A DNA stretch of 41,025 nucleotides from Clostridia bacterium (GCA_017500855.1 JAFVYC010000005.1:1-41025), one strand, 5' to 3'; shown: positions 31,917 through 40,820, numbered from the stretch's first letter. Notes: generated by a model not told the origin, from the letters alone. Made by a program: numbers and translations.

Positions 31917-33179
31917 CTAGTCCATCATGATGTGCAAAATTTCCTTGTCCGTTTCGCACATGCCAACACGGGCAAGCGTGCCAACTGCCTTGATGGTGTT
32001 TTCCACGCCTTTTTTGACGATGCCTTCGCCACCGACAAATTGGTCGCCTTCCTTGTGCATGTAGTAGCCAAGCATGCCTGCTTCCACCGAGCTGGCAATT
32101 TTTGCAGCGCAACTGGATTTTGCGCCGTCGCACACCACGCCTGAAATGATGGCAAGCGCATTGACAATTGTGTGCGCAATGTCGTTTTCCGTGCCACCGT
32201 CCAAATGGCAAATGCCTGCGCCGGCTCCAACGCCTGCAATAACAACGCCACAAAATGCCGAAAGTTTGCCAATGCTGTTTTTGATGTGCGCTGTGATGAG
32301 GTTGGAAACAACAAGCGCACGGTACAGTTGCTCCTCCGTTTTGCCAAGTTTTTCCGCATAGGCAACAACGGGAACGGAACAAGTGATGCCTTGGTTGCCC
32401 GAACCGCTGTTGATGACAACGGGCATTTCGCAACCGTTCATGCGGGCGTCGCTTGCTGCGCTAGCCAATGCCTTGCAGTAGGCAAGAACGTCGCCATTGC
32501 CGTACTTCAACAACGTTTTGCCAATGTTTGCGCCGTAGTTGTTGGAAATGCCTTCCTTGGCAATTGCCATGTTGTAGCGAATTTGCCTGCTGATGGGCTT
32601 GCGAACGTCTTCAATTGCAACATTGTTGGCAAACTGCACAATGTTGGCAACGTTCAACACGCTTTTGTCTACGCTGGATTGCACAACTTCCACTTTTTGA
32701 TTGTTTTTGAACAACGTGGTGCCGTTTTTCTCAATGAGAACAACGTGCGTGTGCGAATCGGCAATTACCACCTTTACCGTGTCGGCGCTTGTTTTGCCAA
32801 CAATTTCAATGTACAAAGTGTGGTCGTTGTTGGCAGGGGAAACGGAAATTTCCGTTTGCTCCAAAAACTTGGGCAAGTCGTCGATGTGGCACTGCTTGAC
32901 GTTGGCAATAACTTCCAACTTGGCGGAACTGTCGCCACCCAAAAAGCCAATTGCAACGGCAGTTTGAATGCCCGTTCGCTTGTTGGTGTTGGGCACAACA
33001 ACGCTCTTGACGTTCTTGATGATGTTGCCACTCACAACAACGTCAACTTTGCTTGGCAAACAGCCCAAGTGGTCCTTGACCAAACTTGCGCAATAGGCAA
33101 TGGCAATTGGCTCGGTACAGCCCATTGCAACTGCCAATTCCTGATTGAGAATTCCAACGTAATCTTGGTAGTACTTCAT
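31917..33179 (-). CDS. cyuA: UPF0597 / L-cysteine desulfidase-type iron-sulfur enzyme
   Basis: The 420-aa protein belongs to the YhaM/CyuA family (serine dehydratase alpha-like), whose studied members degrade L-cysteine to pyruvate, sulfide and ammonia with a 4Fe-4S cluster. Conserved features are MGCTEPIAIAY (19-29, with the likely cluster ligand Cys21), INSGSGNQGIT, GVGAGAGICHLDGG and CDGAKSSCAAKI. Length fits (420-440). AAGAGGAAAA precedes the ATG. Its upstream space is filled by tandem repeats, and no promoter was identified with confidence. The family call is strong; the exact substrate and symbol are less certain. Confidence 0.88.
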   Translation of the reverse strand: MKYYQDYVGILNQELAVAMGCTEPIAIAYCASLVKDHLGCLPSKVDVVVSGNIIKNVKSVVVPNTNKRTGIQTAVAIGFLGGDSSAKLEVIANVKQCHIDDLPKFLEQTEISVSPANNDHTLYIEIVGKTSADTVKVVIADSHTHVVLIEKNGTTLFKNNQKVEVVQSSVDKSVLNVANIVQFANNVAIEDVRKPISRQIRYNMAIAKEGISNNYGANIGKTLLKYGNGDVLAYCKALASAASDARMNGCEMPVVINSGSGNQGITCSVPVVAYAEKLGKTEEQLYRALVVSNLITAHIKNSIGKLSAFCGVVIAGVGAGAGICHLDGGTENDIAHTIVNALAIISGVVCDGAKSSCAAKIASSVEAGMLGYYMHKEGDQFVGGEGIVKKGVENTIKAVGTLARVGMCETDKEILHIMMD

Positions 33180-33200
33180 TTTTTCCTCTTAGAACGTGCT

Positions 33201-33575
33201 TTTTTCCACACACGGGTGCGGGGTTTAGATAAGTGAGAAGTGATGAGTGAGAAGTGATGAGTGAGAAGTGATAAGTTGTGGTTGTTTTGTTGCATTGTGT
33301 GACAAAAACCATACCTTTTGCTAACGGCAAGTTGCACAACCTTGCTGAAACAAATTCAACAAACATTGTGGTTGCACAGCATTTTTCCACACACGGGTGG
33401 GGAGATTAAGTGATAAGTGAGAAGTGATAGGTGATGAGTGAAGGTTGGTTTTGATGCATTGTGTGACAAAAACCCTGCCTTTTGCTACCGGCAATTTTCG
33501 CAACCTCGCTGAAACAACTTCAACAAACGTTGTGATTGCAAACAACCTTTTTCCACACACGGGGTTGGGGTTTGC
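33201..33575. repeat. Tandem composite repeat, about 2.2 units of 166-181 bp
   Basis: Unit 1 starts at about 33201, unit 2 at 33382, and a partial third at 33548. Each opens with TTTTTCCACACACGGG. A 7-bp minisatellite follows (six or more GANNAGT heptamers in unit 1, five in unit 2), then a GCATTGTGTGACAAAAACC block, then GCTGAAACAA and TTCAACAAAC. The units differ in heptamer number, which explains their different lengths. They fill the space between two minus-strand genes. Confidence 0.9.
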
Positions 33576-34523
33576 TTACAGCCAGCCCAAAACGCAACTG
33601 AACAAGTACACAAAACCGTACATTACAATTTGACTGCCAAAGTACACCCACAATGATTGCTTTCCGCAAAAAACAATGGGTGCAACAAATTTTTCGTTTA
33701 CGCTGGGGAACAGCGTTTTTCTTTGCTTGTACACTGCTTTGCCCAAAAATGCGCCAACCAAAAACCAACCCAAATCGGGCAAAAGTGGCAGGTAGTCGCC
33801 ACCCAAAAAACGCACGTACTCGGGAATTAGCAAACTGTGTTTGCACAGGAAAAACCACATTGGGTTTGTTTGTTCCCAAGGGGAATGATTGGCAACGCTA
33901 CCAACAATAACCGACAGCAAAATCAAGCACAGCACGCCCACGCCAAACAGGTTTTTTTGCCAGTTCTTGTGGCACTTGCTTTGCAAAAACTCCAGCCCTG
34001 CCCACAGCAAAACGCAAATTGCAATAACGTGCAACACGTTGAAGCGAATTGTCACGTTGCCACCGCTGATGGCGCTTGCGGCGTAGGTGCCGGCAGTAAG
34101 TAGCAACGCAAAAGCAAGCATTTTGATGCCACGTTGCAAATTGTTGCGAGAAAACGTGCAACTGACACCACTTGTGAACACAAACAGCGTCACAATGAAA
34201 CTGTGGCAAGTGGCACGCAAACTTCCGCCGTAGTAGGCACGGGAAACTTCCTTGAGCCACAAAAACAGCCCTGTTTGGTAGTTTCCGCCCAAGTAGGCAA
34301 CGTCGTACATGAAGTGGTCCCACACCACAAGCAAAATCATGAAGCCACGCAAAAAGTCCACTTCCCAAATGCGCTTTTTGGGTTGCAATGCGTCGTCGGA
34401 AACGGGCGCAACGTCGGCTTCGGCTTGCTCGGGCAATATTGTTTGTTCTGTTGTTTGGCTTGCCGGTTGCAAATGGTTGCTAGCCAACAAGTCCTTTTTC
34501 CTTGGTTTGCGAATTTTTCCCAT
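33576..34523 (-). CDS. DUF1624-type membrane acyltransferase-like protein
   Basis: The 315-aa protein has a 48-residue charged cytosolic start and about eight membrane helices. The opening RIWEVDFLRGFMILLVVWDHF (about 51-71) is typical of DUF1624 and related heparan-alpha-glucosaminide N-acetyltransferase-like proteins, which acylate sugars at the membrane. The Arg and His in LRG...WDHF fit the active-site pattern of that superfamily. Third gene after rho and mnmA, with a 40-nt gap and only a weak AAGG site. No terminator is seen after it; transcription runs into the tandem repeats. Substrate unknown. Confidence 0.82.
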   Translation of the reverse strand: MGKIRKPRKKDLLASNHLQPASQTTEQTILPEQAEADVAPVSDDALQPKKRIWEVDFLRGFMILLVVWDHFMYDVAYLGGNYQTGLFLWLKEVSRAYYGGSLRATCHSFIVTLFVFTSGVSCTFSRNNLQRGIKMLAFALLLTAGTYAASAISGGNVTIRFNVLHVIAICVLLWAGLEFLQSKCHKNWQKNLFGVGVLCLILLSVIVGSVANHSPWEQTNPMWFFLCKHSLLIPEYVRFLGGDYLPLLPDLGWFLVGAFLGKAVYKQRKTLFPSVNEKFVAPIVFCGKQSLWVYFGSQIVMYGFVYLFSCVLGWL

Positions 34524-34563
34524 GTCAATTACCTTTTGGGTTAGATTTTGTAGTTTTGTGTTG

Positions 34564-35634
34564 TTACTTGAACACTTCGTCTATCACGCCACCACCAAGG
34601 CATTTTTCGTCGTCGTAGAAAACAACAAATTGCCCCGGGGTTACTGCACGTTGCTTTTCGTGGAAAACAACCTTTACTTTGCCATCTTCCAGCACTTGCA
34701 CGTCCACGCCTTGCTCCGTTTGCCTGTACCTGAACTTTGCCTTGCAACTGAAATTTTGGCTTGGCAACGATGGAATCCAATTTACTTGCGATGCCACCAA
34801 ACTTTGCGACATAAGCACGCTTTCGTCCCCATGGGAAACCACAAGCACGTTGTTTGCCATGTCCTTTTCGGCAACGAACCACCTGCCTTGCCCCTCGGTG
34901 TTGCCACCAAGCCCCAAGCCACGGCGTTGCCCCAACGTGTAGTACATCAGCCCAATGTGCTGTCCCACCACTTTGCCGTTGGTATCCACCATTTTGCCTG
35001 GTTGGTTGGGCAAATAGTTTTGCAAAAACGCACGGAAATTGCGTTCTCCAATGAAGCAAATGCCTGTGCTATCCTTCTTTTTGGCGTTTACAAGCCCGTG
35101 TTGTTCGGCAATTGCACGCACTTCCGTTTTGTCCAGTTCGGCAAGCGGAAACAGCACGTCGGCAAGTTGTTGTTGGGAAAGTTGGTTCAAAAAGTACGTT
35201 TGGTCCTTGGATTGGTCCTTGGCTTTTAGCAAGTAGTGTGTGTTGCCATCGTGGCGAATTCCACAGTAGTGCCCCGTTGCAATGTAGTCGGCGCCAAGCG
35301 CCTTGGCGTACTGCAAAAATGGGCCAAACTTGATTTCTCGGTTGCACAAAACGTCGGGATTGGGTGTTCTGCCACGCTTGTACTCATCCAAGAAGTAGGC
35401 AAAAACACGCTCCTTGTACTGCTTGGCAAAGTTTACTGAATAGTAGGGGATGCCAATTTTGTCGCAAACACGCTTTACGTCGTCAAAATCCTGTTCGGCT
35501 GTGCAACAACCGTCCTCTTCCTCTTCCCAATTGTGCATGAACAAGGCAATGACGTTGTAGCCTTGTTGCTTCAAGAGCAATGCGGAAACTGCGCTGTCCA
35601 CACCGCCACTCATTCCTAGTACTACTGTTTTCAT
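34564..35634 (-). CDS. mnmA: tRNA-specific 2-thiouridylase MnmA
   Basis: The 356-aa enzyme makes 2-thiouridine at wobble position 34 of tRNAs for Lys, Glu and Gln. The PP-loop is SGGVDS (9-14). The two catalytic cysteines are Cys97 ([10 protein letters not shown]) and Cys193 ([10 protein letters not shown]). The C-terminal half has the usual beta-barrel ([20 protein letters not shown]). Its ATG comes one base after the rho stop codon, with no proper ribosome binding site, so it is expected to depend on translational coupling to rho. Confident. Confidence 0.96.
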   Translation of the reverse strand: MKTVVLGMSGGVDSAVSALLLKQQGYNVIALFMHNWEEEEDGCCTAEQDFDDVKRVCDKIGIPYYSVNFAKQYKERVFAYFLDEYKRGRTPNPDVLCNREIKFGPFLQYAKALGADYIATGHYCGIRHDGNTHYLLKAKDQSKDQTYFLNQLSQQQLADVLFPLAELDKTEVRAIAEQHGLVNAKKKDSTGICFIGERNFRAFLQNYLPNQPGKMVDTNGKVVGQHIGLMYYTLGQRRGLGLGGNTEGQGRWFVAEKDMANNVLVVSHGDESVLMSQSLVASQVNWIPSLPSQNFSCKAKFRYRQTEQGVDVQVLEDGKVKVVFHEKQRAVTPGQFVVFYDDEKCLGGGVIDEVFK

Positions 35635-35635
35635 G

Positions 35636-37051
35636 TTAGTTTGCTGTGTTTTTCATTGCACGCCTTGCTTCGGCAGAGCGAACAAGACGTTTTAGTGTGT
35701 CGATTGTTTCTTCGTTGTCGGCTGTGGTCATCACAACTTCCAACAATTCTTCGGTGGCTTGTGCGCTGTCCTCACGGGAAAGCATTTTGCGCACGATAAA
35801 CATGCCTTCCAATTGGCTTTGAGTCAAAAGCAAATCTTCCCTTCGGGTGCCACTTGCGTTCAAGTTGATGGCGGGGAAAATGCGTTTTTCCGACAGCCTG
35901 CGATCCAAGCAAATTTCCATGTTGCCCGTGCCCTTGAACTCTTCGTAGATGATGTCGTCCATTTTGCTACCTGTGTCTACAAGTGCTGTTGCAAGCACTG
36001 TCAAACTGCCACCCGTTTTTACGTTGCGTCCCATGCCAAACATCTTTTTGGGTTCTTGCAAAGCGGAAATGTCCAAACCGCCCGTCAAGGTGCGCCCCGT
36101 TTGCTGTGCAGTTTGGTTGTAGGCACGTCCAAGGCGAGTGATGCTGTCCAACAAAATCATCACGTCTTGGCCTTGTTCAACACGACGGCGAGCATTTGCA
36201 AACACAAGTTCGGCAATGCGTGTGTGGTTTTGTGGTTGTTGGTCGAAGGTGGAGTACACCACTTCGCAATCCACACTTTCTTGGAAATCCGTCACTTCTT
36301 CGGGGCGTTCGTCAATCAACAGCACCGTCAAGTGGATTTCCGGATGGAACTTCTTTACAGCCATGGCAATTTTTTTGAGCAAAATTGTTTTGCCTGTTTT
36401 GGGTGGCGCAACAATCAAACCACGTTGACCTTTGCCAATGGGCGCAACCAAGTCCAAGGCACGCAAGCTGTAGTCGTCCGCCTTTCCAAGGCAAATGCGC
36501 TTGTTGGGGAACACGGCTTGCATCCTTTCGAATGGCGTGCGACAAACTTCGGCACACGGTTGGTCGTTGATTTCTACAACGTACACAGCCGTTGGCGCAG
36601 TTCTGTCGGGGTATTGTCGAAGGGAAACTTTGACCTTGTCGCCATTTCTCAACCCCATGCGTGTGATCGTGCTTCCCGCAAGGTAGTAGTCCTTGCCGGC
36701 AACCGTGGAATAGTTGTGTGTGCGCACAAAACCGTAGCCATCCGGCATCACTTCCAAAATGCCTGTGCGTGGCAAACTTGGGTCGACGTCGTCGAAAGTT
36801 GTTGGGTCCATTGCAACGCCATCCTTGACGTTGATGGGCATTTTGCCACTTTTGGGTGGCCTGCCGGGTTTTTTGCGAACTTCCGCAGGCGCTTCCCCCT
36901 TGAAGACGGAAACAATCTTTTCGATGAGTGTTTGCCTGCAGTAGTTTTGTGGCACAATGCTGTACTCACGAGCCAAATCTCGCAATGCGCCAATGTTCAT
37001 GGTGGCAATGTCCGCCATCAATTCTTCCAACGTGGTGTGCTTGGTAGCCAT
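35636..37051 (-). CDS. rho: Transcription termination factor Rho
   Basis: The 471-aa RNA helicase ends transcription at Rho-dependent sites. The N-terminal Rho_N helices (about 7-50) are followed by a short basic linker with GRPP, then the cold-shock-like RNA-binding domain ([18 protein letters not shown], about 98-115). The ATPase core has Walker A APPKTGKT (215-222), [12 protein letters not shown] and [11 protein letters not shown]. The linker is short, without the Asn/Arg-rich insertion of some Clostridia and Actinobacteria. The ATG follows GGAGGG by 6 nt; a hydrophobic upstream extension of the frame is not supported. Heads an operon with mnmA. Confidence 0.96.
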   Translation of the reverse strand: MATKHTTLEELMADIATMNIGALRDLAREYSIVPQNYCRQTLIEKIVSVFKGEAPAEVRKKPGRPPKSGKMPINVKDGVAMDPTTFDDVDPSLPRTGILEVMPDGYGFVRTHNYSTVAGKDYYLAGSTITRMGLRNGDKVKVSLRQYPDRTAPTAVYVVEINDQPCAEVCRTPFERMQAVFPNKRICLGKADDYSLRALDLVAPIGKGQRGLIVAPPKTGKTILLKKIAMAVKKFHPEIHLTVLLIDERPEEVTDFQESVDCEVVYSTFDQQPQNHTRIAELVFANARRRVEQGQDVMILLDSITRLGRAYNQTAQQTGRTLTGGLDISALQEPKKMFGMGRNVKTGGSLTVLATALVDTGSKMDDIIYEEFKGTGNMEICLDRRLSEKRIFPAINLNASGTRREDLLLTQSQLEGMFIVRKMLSREDSAQATEELLEVVMTTADNEETIDTLKRLVRSAEARRAMKNTAN

Positions 37052-37208
37052 AGAAAACCCTCCAAAACAAAATGCAACAGCACAAAGCAAACGCATGCTT
37101 GCTTGCGCCAACAAATTGTGATATGCAATGTAGTGAAATAGCCAATTGAAACGTTGCAAAAGCAAAAATAAAAAATGCAACAAAAAACAGAAAATACTTG
37201 TTGACACT

Positions 37209-37237
37209 ATTCTACTACATATTGTAGTTTTTGTCAA
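37209..37237 (-). promoter_or_regulatory. Promoter of the rho operon
   Basis: Consensus TTGACA, 17-nt spacer, TAGAAT on minus, with a leader of about 150 nt that could allow Rho autoregulation. Confidence 0.75.
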
Positions 37238-37322
37238 TGGGAAAAAGAACGGAGAAATTGTTGGAAATTGTCGTTTTTCGTTGGTTTTTTTTCAACAAGG
37301 TGGTTTTGTTGAAATCAGTCTT

Positions 37323-37680
37323 GCCAAACGTTTGGTGGAATTTGCAAGCATGGCAACAAGCGCAATAATGGCGGACCGTCGGGGACGCCGTTCCCTACAA
37401 TTTCTTGCCCAAAGATTTGCGAAATAGAATTGGGCATTGCGATGGAAAAAGATTTTTGTTTCTTTGTTGTGTTGAAATTGTACACAACCAAGGCCCCTTT
37501 GTGTAAAGGGGGCTGTCGGCGTAGACGACTGGGGGATTGTGGGGGGGGGGAGTTAGGCTTTGTAGTGCCCATGTAGGGACCGGCGTCCTCGACGGTCCGT
37601 GTGTTTGCACAATCCCTCCGTCACAACAAGTTGTGCCACCTCCCTTTGCACAAGGGAGGCTTTTGTTGCGAAATACATGC
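37323..37680. mobile_element. MITE-like nested inverted repeat element
   Basis: Two kinds of repeat face each other. The outer pair is GCGGACCGTCGGGGACGCCG (37371-37400 with CCCTACAA) and its inverse ending in GACGGTCCG (37572-37599). The second pair is CCCCTTTGTGTAAAGGGGGC with GTAGACGACTGGGGGATTG (37491-37540) and its inverse AATCCCTCCGTCA...CCTCCCTTTGCACAAGGGAGG (37609-37660). There is a G(10) run between them. No transposase is present. Similar GGACCGTCGGGGACGCC and AAGGGAGG elements are, from memory, common in gut Firmicutes genomes. Confidence 0.6.
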
Positions 37681-37823
37681 CAATACACACCAACAATTTA
37701 CAATGCAGGGAAAGAATATTGTTTTTTTATTGATATAAAATAGAACCCACAAGGGGTATTTGTTTCGTTGTAGGCGTTTGTTCAATGTGTAAAATCCGTT
37801 GTTGTTTTGGATTGCTAACAAGG

Positions 37824-37856
37824 TGCGGACCGTCGGGGACGCCGAGTCCCTACAAT
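37824..37856. repeat. Third copy of the GCGGACCGTCGGGGACGCCG repeat
   Basis: Direct copy of 37371-37400 with AGTCCCTACAAT instead of TTCCCTACAA, 450 bp away. Confidence 0.85.
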
Positions 37857-38047
37857 TATTGAAGATTTGAATTGTGCAAAAAATGTGTGGGTGTTTTTTT
37901 GCAAAAACGTTCGGCAGTTTGCCGTTGGTTTGAGTTGCATTGCAAATGGAATGTTGTGGACGTTGGTTTGATTTTCGTGGAAAGAAACAGAAAATGCAAA
38001 CAAAAATGTTGTTTTGGCGCACACGGGGGTGCGTTTTTGTGTTGGAA

Positions 38048-38376
38048 GTGTGCAAATGAAGATGTTCTTTTTGTTGTTGGACTTTGCGTTGCAACAACAG
38101 TTGGAATGGATGGGCTTTGCCTTGCCCGTGTTGGCGCACGTTGGATTTGAAGCAAGGTGTTGGGCGTTTTGCAAAAGATGGAATTTTTGCACCACGTGTG
38201 CATGATTTTGTGGCAGTTTGTGGCGCAAGGGCGCAATGCGTGGGTGCGGTTTTGGTGGGGCGTGTGCAAATGTAGATGCCATTTTGTTGTTGGACTTTGC
38301 GTTGCAACAACAGTAGGAATGGAAGGGCTTTGTCTTGCCCGTGTTGGCGCACGTTGGATTTGAAGCAAGGTGTTTT
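38048..38376. repeat. Pair of 115-bp direct repeats, 214 bp apart
   Basis: 38048-38162 and 38262-38376 agree at about nine bases in ten, including TTGTTGTTGGACTTTGCGTT and GCCCGTGTTGGCGCACGTTG. The region 37238-38445 has no credible gene; a minus-strand frame of 284 codons across it is repeat-derived. Confidence 0.85.
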
Positions 38377-38445
38377 GTGGTTGGAAAAATGAGCCATTTT
38401 GCCACCACGGGTGTGGGTTTTGACGTGGCAACGTGTTGAAACGGA

Positions 38446-38484
38446 CAAAAAAATCATCCCCCACGGCAGGTGCATGGGGGATGA
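38446..38484 (-). terminator. Intrinsic terminator of the pilin-like gene
   Basis: Stem CATCCCCCA / TGGGGGATG followed by seven T on minus, about 50 nt after the stop. Confidence 0.9.
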
Positions 38485-38532
38485 GAATTGTACTTTGAAG
38501 ATGTCCGTCTTGCTTACAAAAATTTGTCAGTA

Positions 38533-39807
38533 TTATTTTACAAACTTTTGTTCAACTTTAATAATAAGGTATTTTGCATCAGATGCAAAAGGTCTATACT
38601 CCGTTCCGTTGTCTTGCAATCCGTAGAATTCTGCTCCTTCATAGTTGTACCCAAGTTGTGCTGCTTCTGCAAGAGTAATCTTGGATGTACCGATATAAAC
38701 AACTTTGCTATTAGTTACTGTTACACTGTTGAAGCCCATTGTTTCACAAGCGGTAGTTGTAGCTTGAATTGCTCCCATTACCGTTCCAGCTTCGCCTTCG
38801 TATGTTTGAACTGTAACATTGTCTACACTGCAACCAGATACTGCAATAACAGGAGATGGAGAGCTTGCAAATTGTGCAAAGCCAATAAGAGCACCAACTT
38901 TCTTTTGACCAATAATAATGGAGTTTTCTACACGACAGTTAGTAAGTGTTAATTTACCACCTGTTGTTACTCTTCCCACAAATGCACCAACATTACCCAT
39001 GTAGCCACCAATTTGTGCATTGGAAATTGTGATGTTTTCTATTGTGATGATATCACCAGCTCCAACTTCGTAGAACAATCCTCCACCGTAGTCTCTTGGC
39101 CAATTGCTTGCATTTTCTTTGCTATCCTCAATCGCCGCCTCTGTGATAGCAATGTTGGATATAACGGCTGGAACTCCACCTGTTTTTGTACTCTTGAGTG
39201 TGATAACGTCAGCATTAGTAGAACTAAAGCTCAATGCTGCACCCATCATGTTTAGGTCTGTTGTGATATTAATTTCAATTGTTTTTCCACTATACTTCTT
39301 GATATTGTTGGAAATAGCGAATAGTTGTTCTGCGCTTCCTACTGTAACAATAACATGATTGGAATCTGCACTTTCATTTACCCAATCAGAGCTCAGTGTA
39401 GCTTCGAAAATAGATCCACTCAAAGAGAACCAGCTTTCTTTGTTGATATCGTCAGCAAGTTCTTGTGGGTAAAGAACGTTGTAGTTGTTGTCTGTGTAGA
39501 TTACTCTGTTCAAACTGGAATCATAGAAGAAGAACTTTTCCTTGGAAAGGGGTTTGTAGTCTTCAATTTCCAAATTGCATTCGTCCAGCAATGCTTGAAC
39601 TTGTGCAATGTTTGTGATGCTACCTTCGGGGATGTTTGCAGCCATCAATGCTGTGTTGATTTGTGCAACTGCTTGTTCGTCTACGGAACGGTTTGCTTTT
39701 TCGATGAACGTTGTGTAGCCAACAACGGATACTGTTGCCAAAATTGCCAAAATTGCAATTACAACAAGCAATTCAACGAGCGTGAAGCCTTTTTTTGTTT
39801 GTTTCAT
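38533..39807 (-). CDS. Type IV pilin-like protein with large beta-repeat C-terminal domain
   Basis: The 424-aa protein begins with a prepilin signal, KKG then FTLVELLVVIAILAIL: cleavage is expected after Gly7, and Glu at mature position 5 is present. After the pilin helix (to about residue 50), the C-terminal 370 residues are beta-rich. They carry GLUG-like segments (IGGYMGNVGAFVGRV, KVGALIGFA) typical of beta-helical adhesins. Normal major pilins are 130-180 aa. AGGAGA lies 8 nt before the ATG. No prepilin peptidase, ATPase or platform gene is nearby. The C-terminal two thirds are more AT-rich than the start, which suggests a spliced-on domain. Likely a pseudopilin-anchored surface protein. 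Confidence 0.85.
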   Translation of the reverse strand: MKQTKKGFTLVELLVVIAILAILATVSVVGYTTFIEKANRSVDEQAVAQINTALMAANIPEGSITNIAQVQALLDECNLEIEDYKPLSKEKFFFYDSSLNRVIYTDNNYNVLYPQELADDINKESWFSLSGSIFEATLSSDWVNESADSNHVIVTVGSAEQLFAISNNIKKYSGKTIEINITTDLNMMGAALSFSSTNADVITLKSTKTGGVPAVISNIAITEAAIEDSKENASNWPRDYGGGLFYEVGAGDIITIENITISNAQIGGYMGNVGAFVGRVTTGGKLTLTNCRVENSIIIGQKKVGALIGFAQFASSPSPVIAVSGCSVDNVTVQTYEGEAGTVMGAIQATTTACETMGFNSVTVTNSKVVYIGTSKITLAEAAQLGYNYEGAEFYGLQDNGTEYRPFASDAKYLIIKVEQKFVK

Positions 39808-40053
39808 TTTTCTTTTCTCCTATATCTTTTTTTTGTTGGCAAGCCGAGCCAACTTTCGGTTTTTGCAAATTGAAAAAAGCATGCTGTTTTGGCGTGGAAA
39901 AACTGCGCAATGGGTGCTTTGTTGCGCCAAAAAGGGTACACGGGTGGGTGTTTTTCCGTGAGCCAAGGCGCACAAGGGCAAAATCCGCATTGAAAAAGTA
40001 CACAAACGGATTTCCATTGTGTTTGGTGCCAAAGAGCATGCAAAAGCAATATT

Positions 40054-40533
40054 CTAGCTATTCAACCTGCACAACCGCAAGTATAGGATGCGTTTGTAGA
40101 GTATTTTTGAGTGAACCAACTTTGGTTCGAAAGTTTGTTTTGCTGGGCGTTTTGGGTGCTGACGCTTTTTCTTGATGGCTTGGACAATTTTACAAATGGC
40201 TTTGGCAGTTTGCACAGCCAAAATGATGGAAGAAACAATGCAAAAGATTGCCAAGATGACCAAAATGAACGTTACGGATGTGAACGCCAACCCGGAAAGT
40301 TTGACAGTGCGGTTTGCAAAGGCAATTACCGACTGAAAAATGGTGTCGTGTTGGTGTTCGTAGCAAAATTGCGCAATGTCCACGCCGAAAATGGCAATTG
40401 GAATGTACACAACAAGCACAGCGCACAAAACGTAGAAAAGGCCGATGGCAACACGCATTTTTAGGCGATCCAAGCATGCCAAAATGACTGAGCAAGACAA
40501 AATGAACACAGCAAGAACTCCGTACAAATTCAT
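40054..40533 (-). CDS. Small membrane protein with basic tail (unknown function)
   Basis: The 159-aa protein has three predicted membrane helices (about 4-22, 28-52, 80-112) and a strongly basic tail (KKKRQHPKRPAKQ then KILYKRILYLRLCR). I recognise no family. Its ribosome binding site GGGGGTGAT is a long match to the 16S 3' end, 5 nt before the ATG. The promoter upstream supports expression. The 246-bp gap to the pilin-like gene contains no terminator and holds only a CACGGGTGGGTG-type motif near 39940, so co-transcription is possible. Confidence 0.65.
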   Translation of the reverse strand: MNLYGVLAVFILSCSVILACLDRLKMRVAIGLFYVLCAVLVVYIPIAIFGVDIAQFCYEHQHDTIFQSVIAFANRTVKLSGLAFTSVTFILVILAIFCIVSSIILAVQTAKAICKIVQAIKKKRQHPKRPAKQTFEPKLVHSKILYKRILYLRLCRLNS

Positions 40534-40563
40534 GAACCATCACCCCCTTGTTTTGAACTACAT

Positions 40564-40593
40564 AATATACATTATGTGGTGGAATTTTGGCAA
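40564..40593 (-). promoter_or_regulatory. Promoter of the 159-aa membrane protein gene
   Basis: TTGCCA, 18-nt spacer, TATATT on minus, about 30 nt upstream of the start. Confidence 0.5.
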
Positions 40594-40682
40594 AATTTGT
40601 TGCGCTAGGCACAAAAACAAAACCCATATTGTTCAATATGCAACACAAAATGCTCAATTTTGACATTTTTTTGCAAAAAGTA

Positions 40683-40711
40683 TTGACACAAGGGAAATAA
40701 AGTTGTATTAT
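40683..40711 (+). promoter_or_regulatory. Strong plus-strand promoter without a gene
   Basis: Consensus TTGACA, 17-nt spacer, TATTAT on plus. The only thing downstream before a terminator is about 95 nt without a ribosome binding site. Confidence 0.72.
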
Positions 40712-40717
40712 ATAGTA

Positions 40718-40813
40718 TATCTATAACGATATCCACAAAAAATGTGGCCACATAATGTATAATATGTTGCAAATGCAACGACTTGAAGCAAGCGAAGGGG
40801 CTTGCCTTTTTTA
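40718..40813 (+). ncRNA. Candidate small RNA of about 95 nt
   Basis: Bounded by the promoter at 40683-40711 and a terminator at about 40786-40813. The transcript would contain a CCACA / TGTGG hairpin, a TTGC-AAAT-GCAA stem and the terminator stem. A 20-codon frame (starting MYNMLQMQRLEASEG) runs into the terminator and has no ribosome binding site, so RNA is the better reading. No match to 6S, tmRNA, SRP RNA or RNase P is apparent. It could instead be a leader of the next plus-strand gene outside the window. Confidence 0.45.
40786..40813 (+). terminator. Intrinsic terminator of the candidate small RNA
   Basis: Stem GCAAGC / GCTTGC followed by CTTTTTT on plus. Confidence 0.78.
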
Positions 40814-40820
40814 TTAAGCC

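Noticed and set aside
33201..33575. Possible CRISPR array
   Set aside because: Units of 166-181 bp with 7-bp satellites do not have the 24-40 bp repeat and unique-spacer pattern, and no cas gene is near.
35759..37141. Plus-strand open frame of 460 codons over rho
   Set aside because: Antisense artefact of codon bias in the same register as rho.
37621..38475. Minus-strand frame of 284 codons with internal repeats
   Set aside because: It is made of the direct repeats and the MITE-like element, is Cys/His/Pro-rich and has no ribosome site; the internal protein repeats simply reflect the DNA repeats.
40718..40813. 6S RNA, tmRNA, SRP RNA or RNase P RNA
   Set aside because: Length and conserved motifs of these RNAs are absent.
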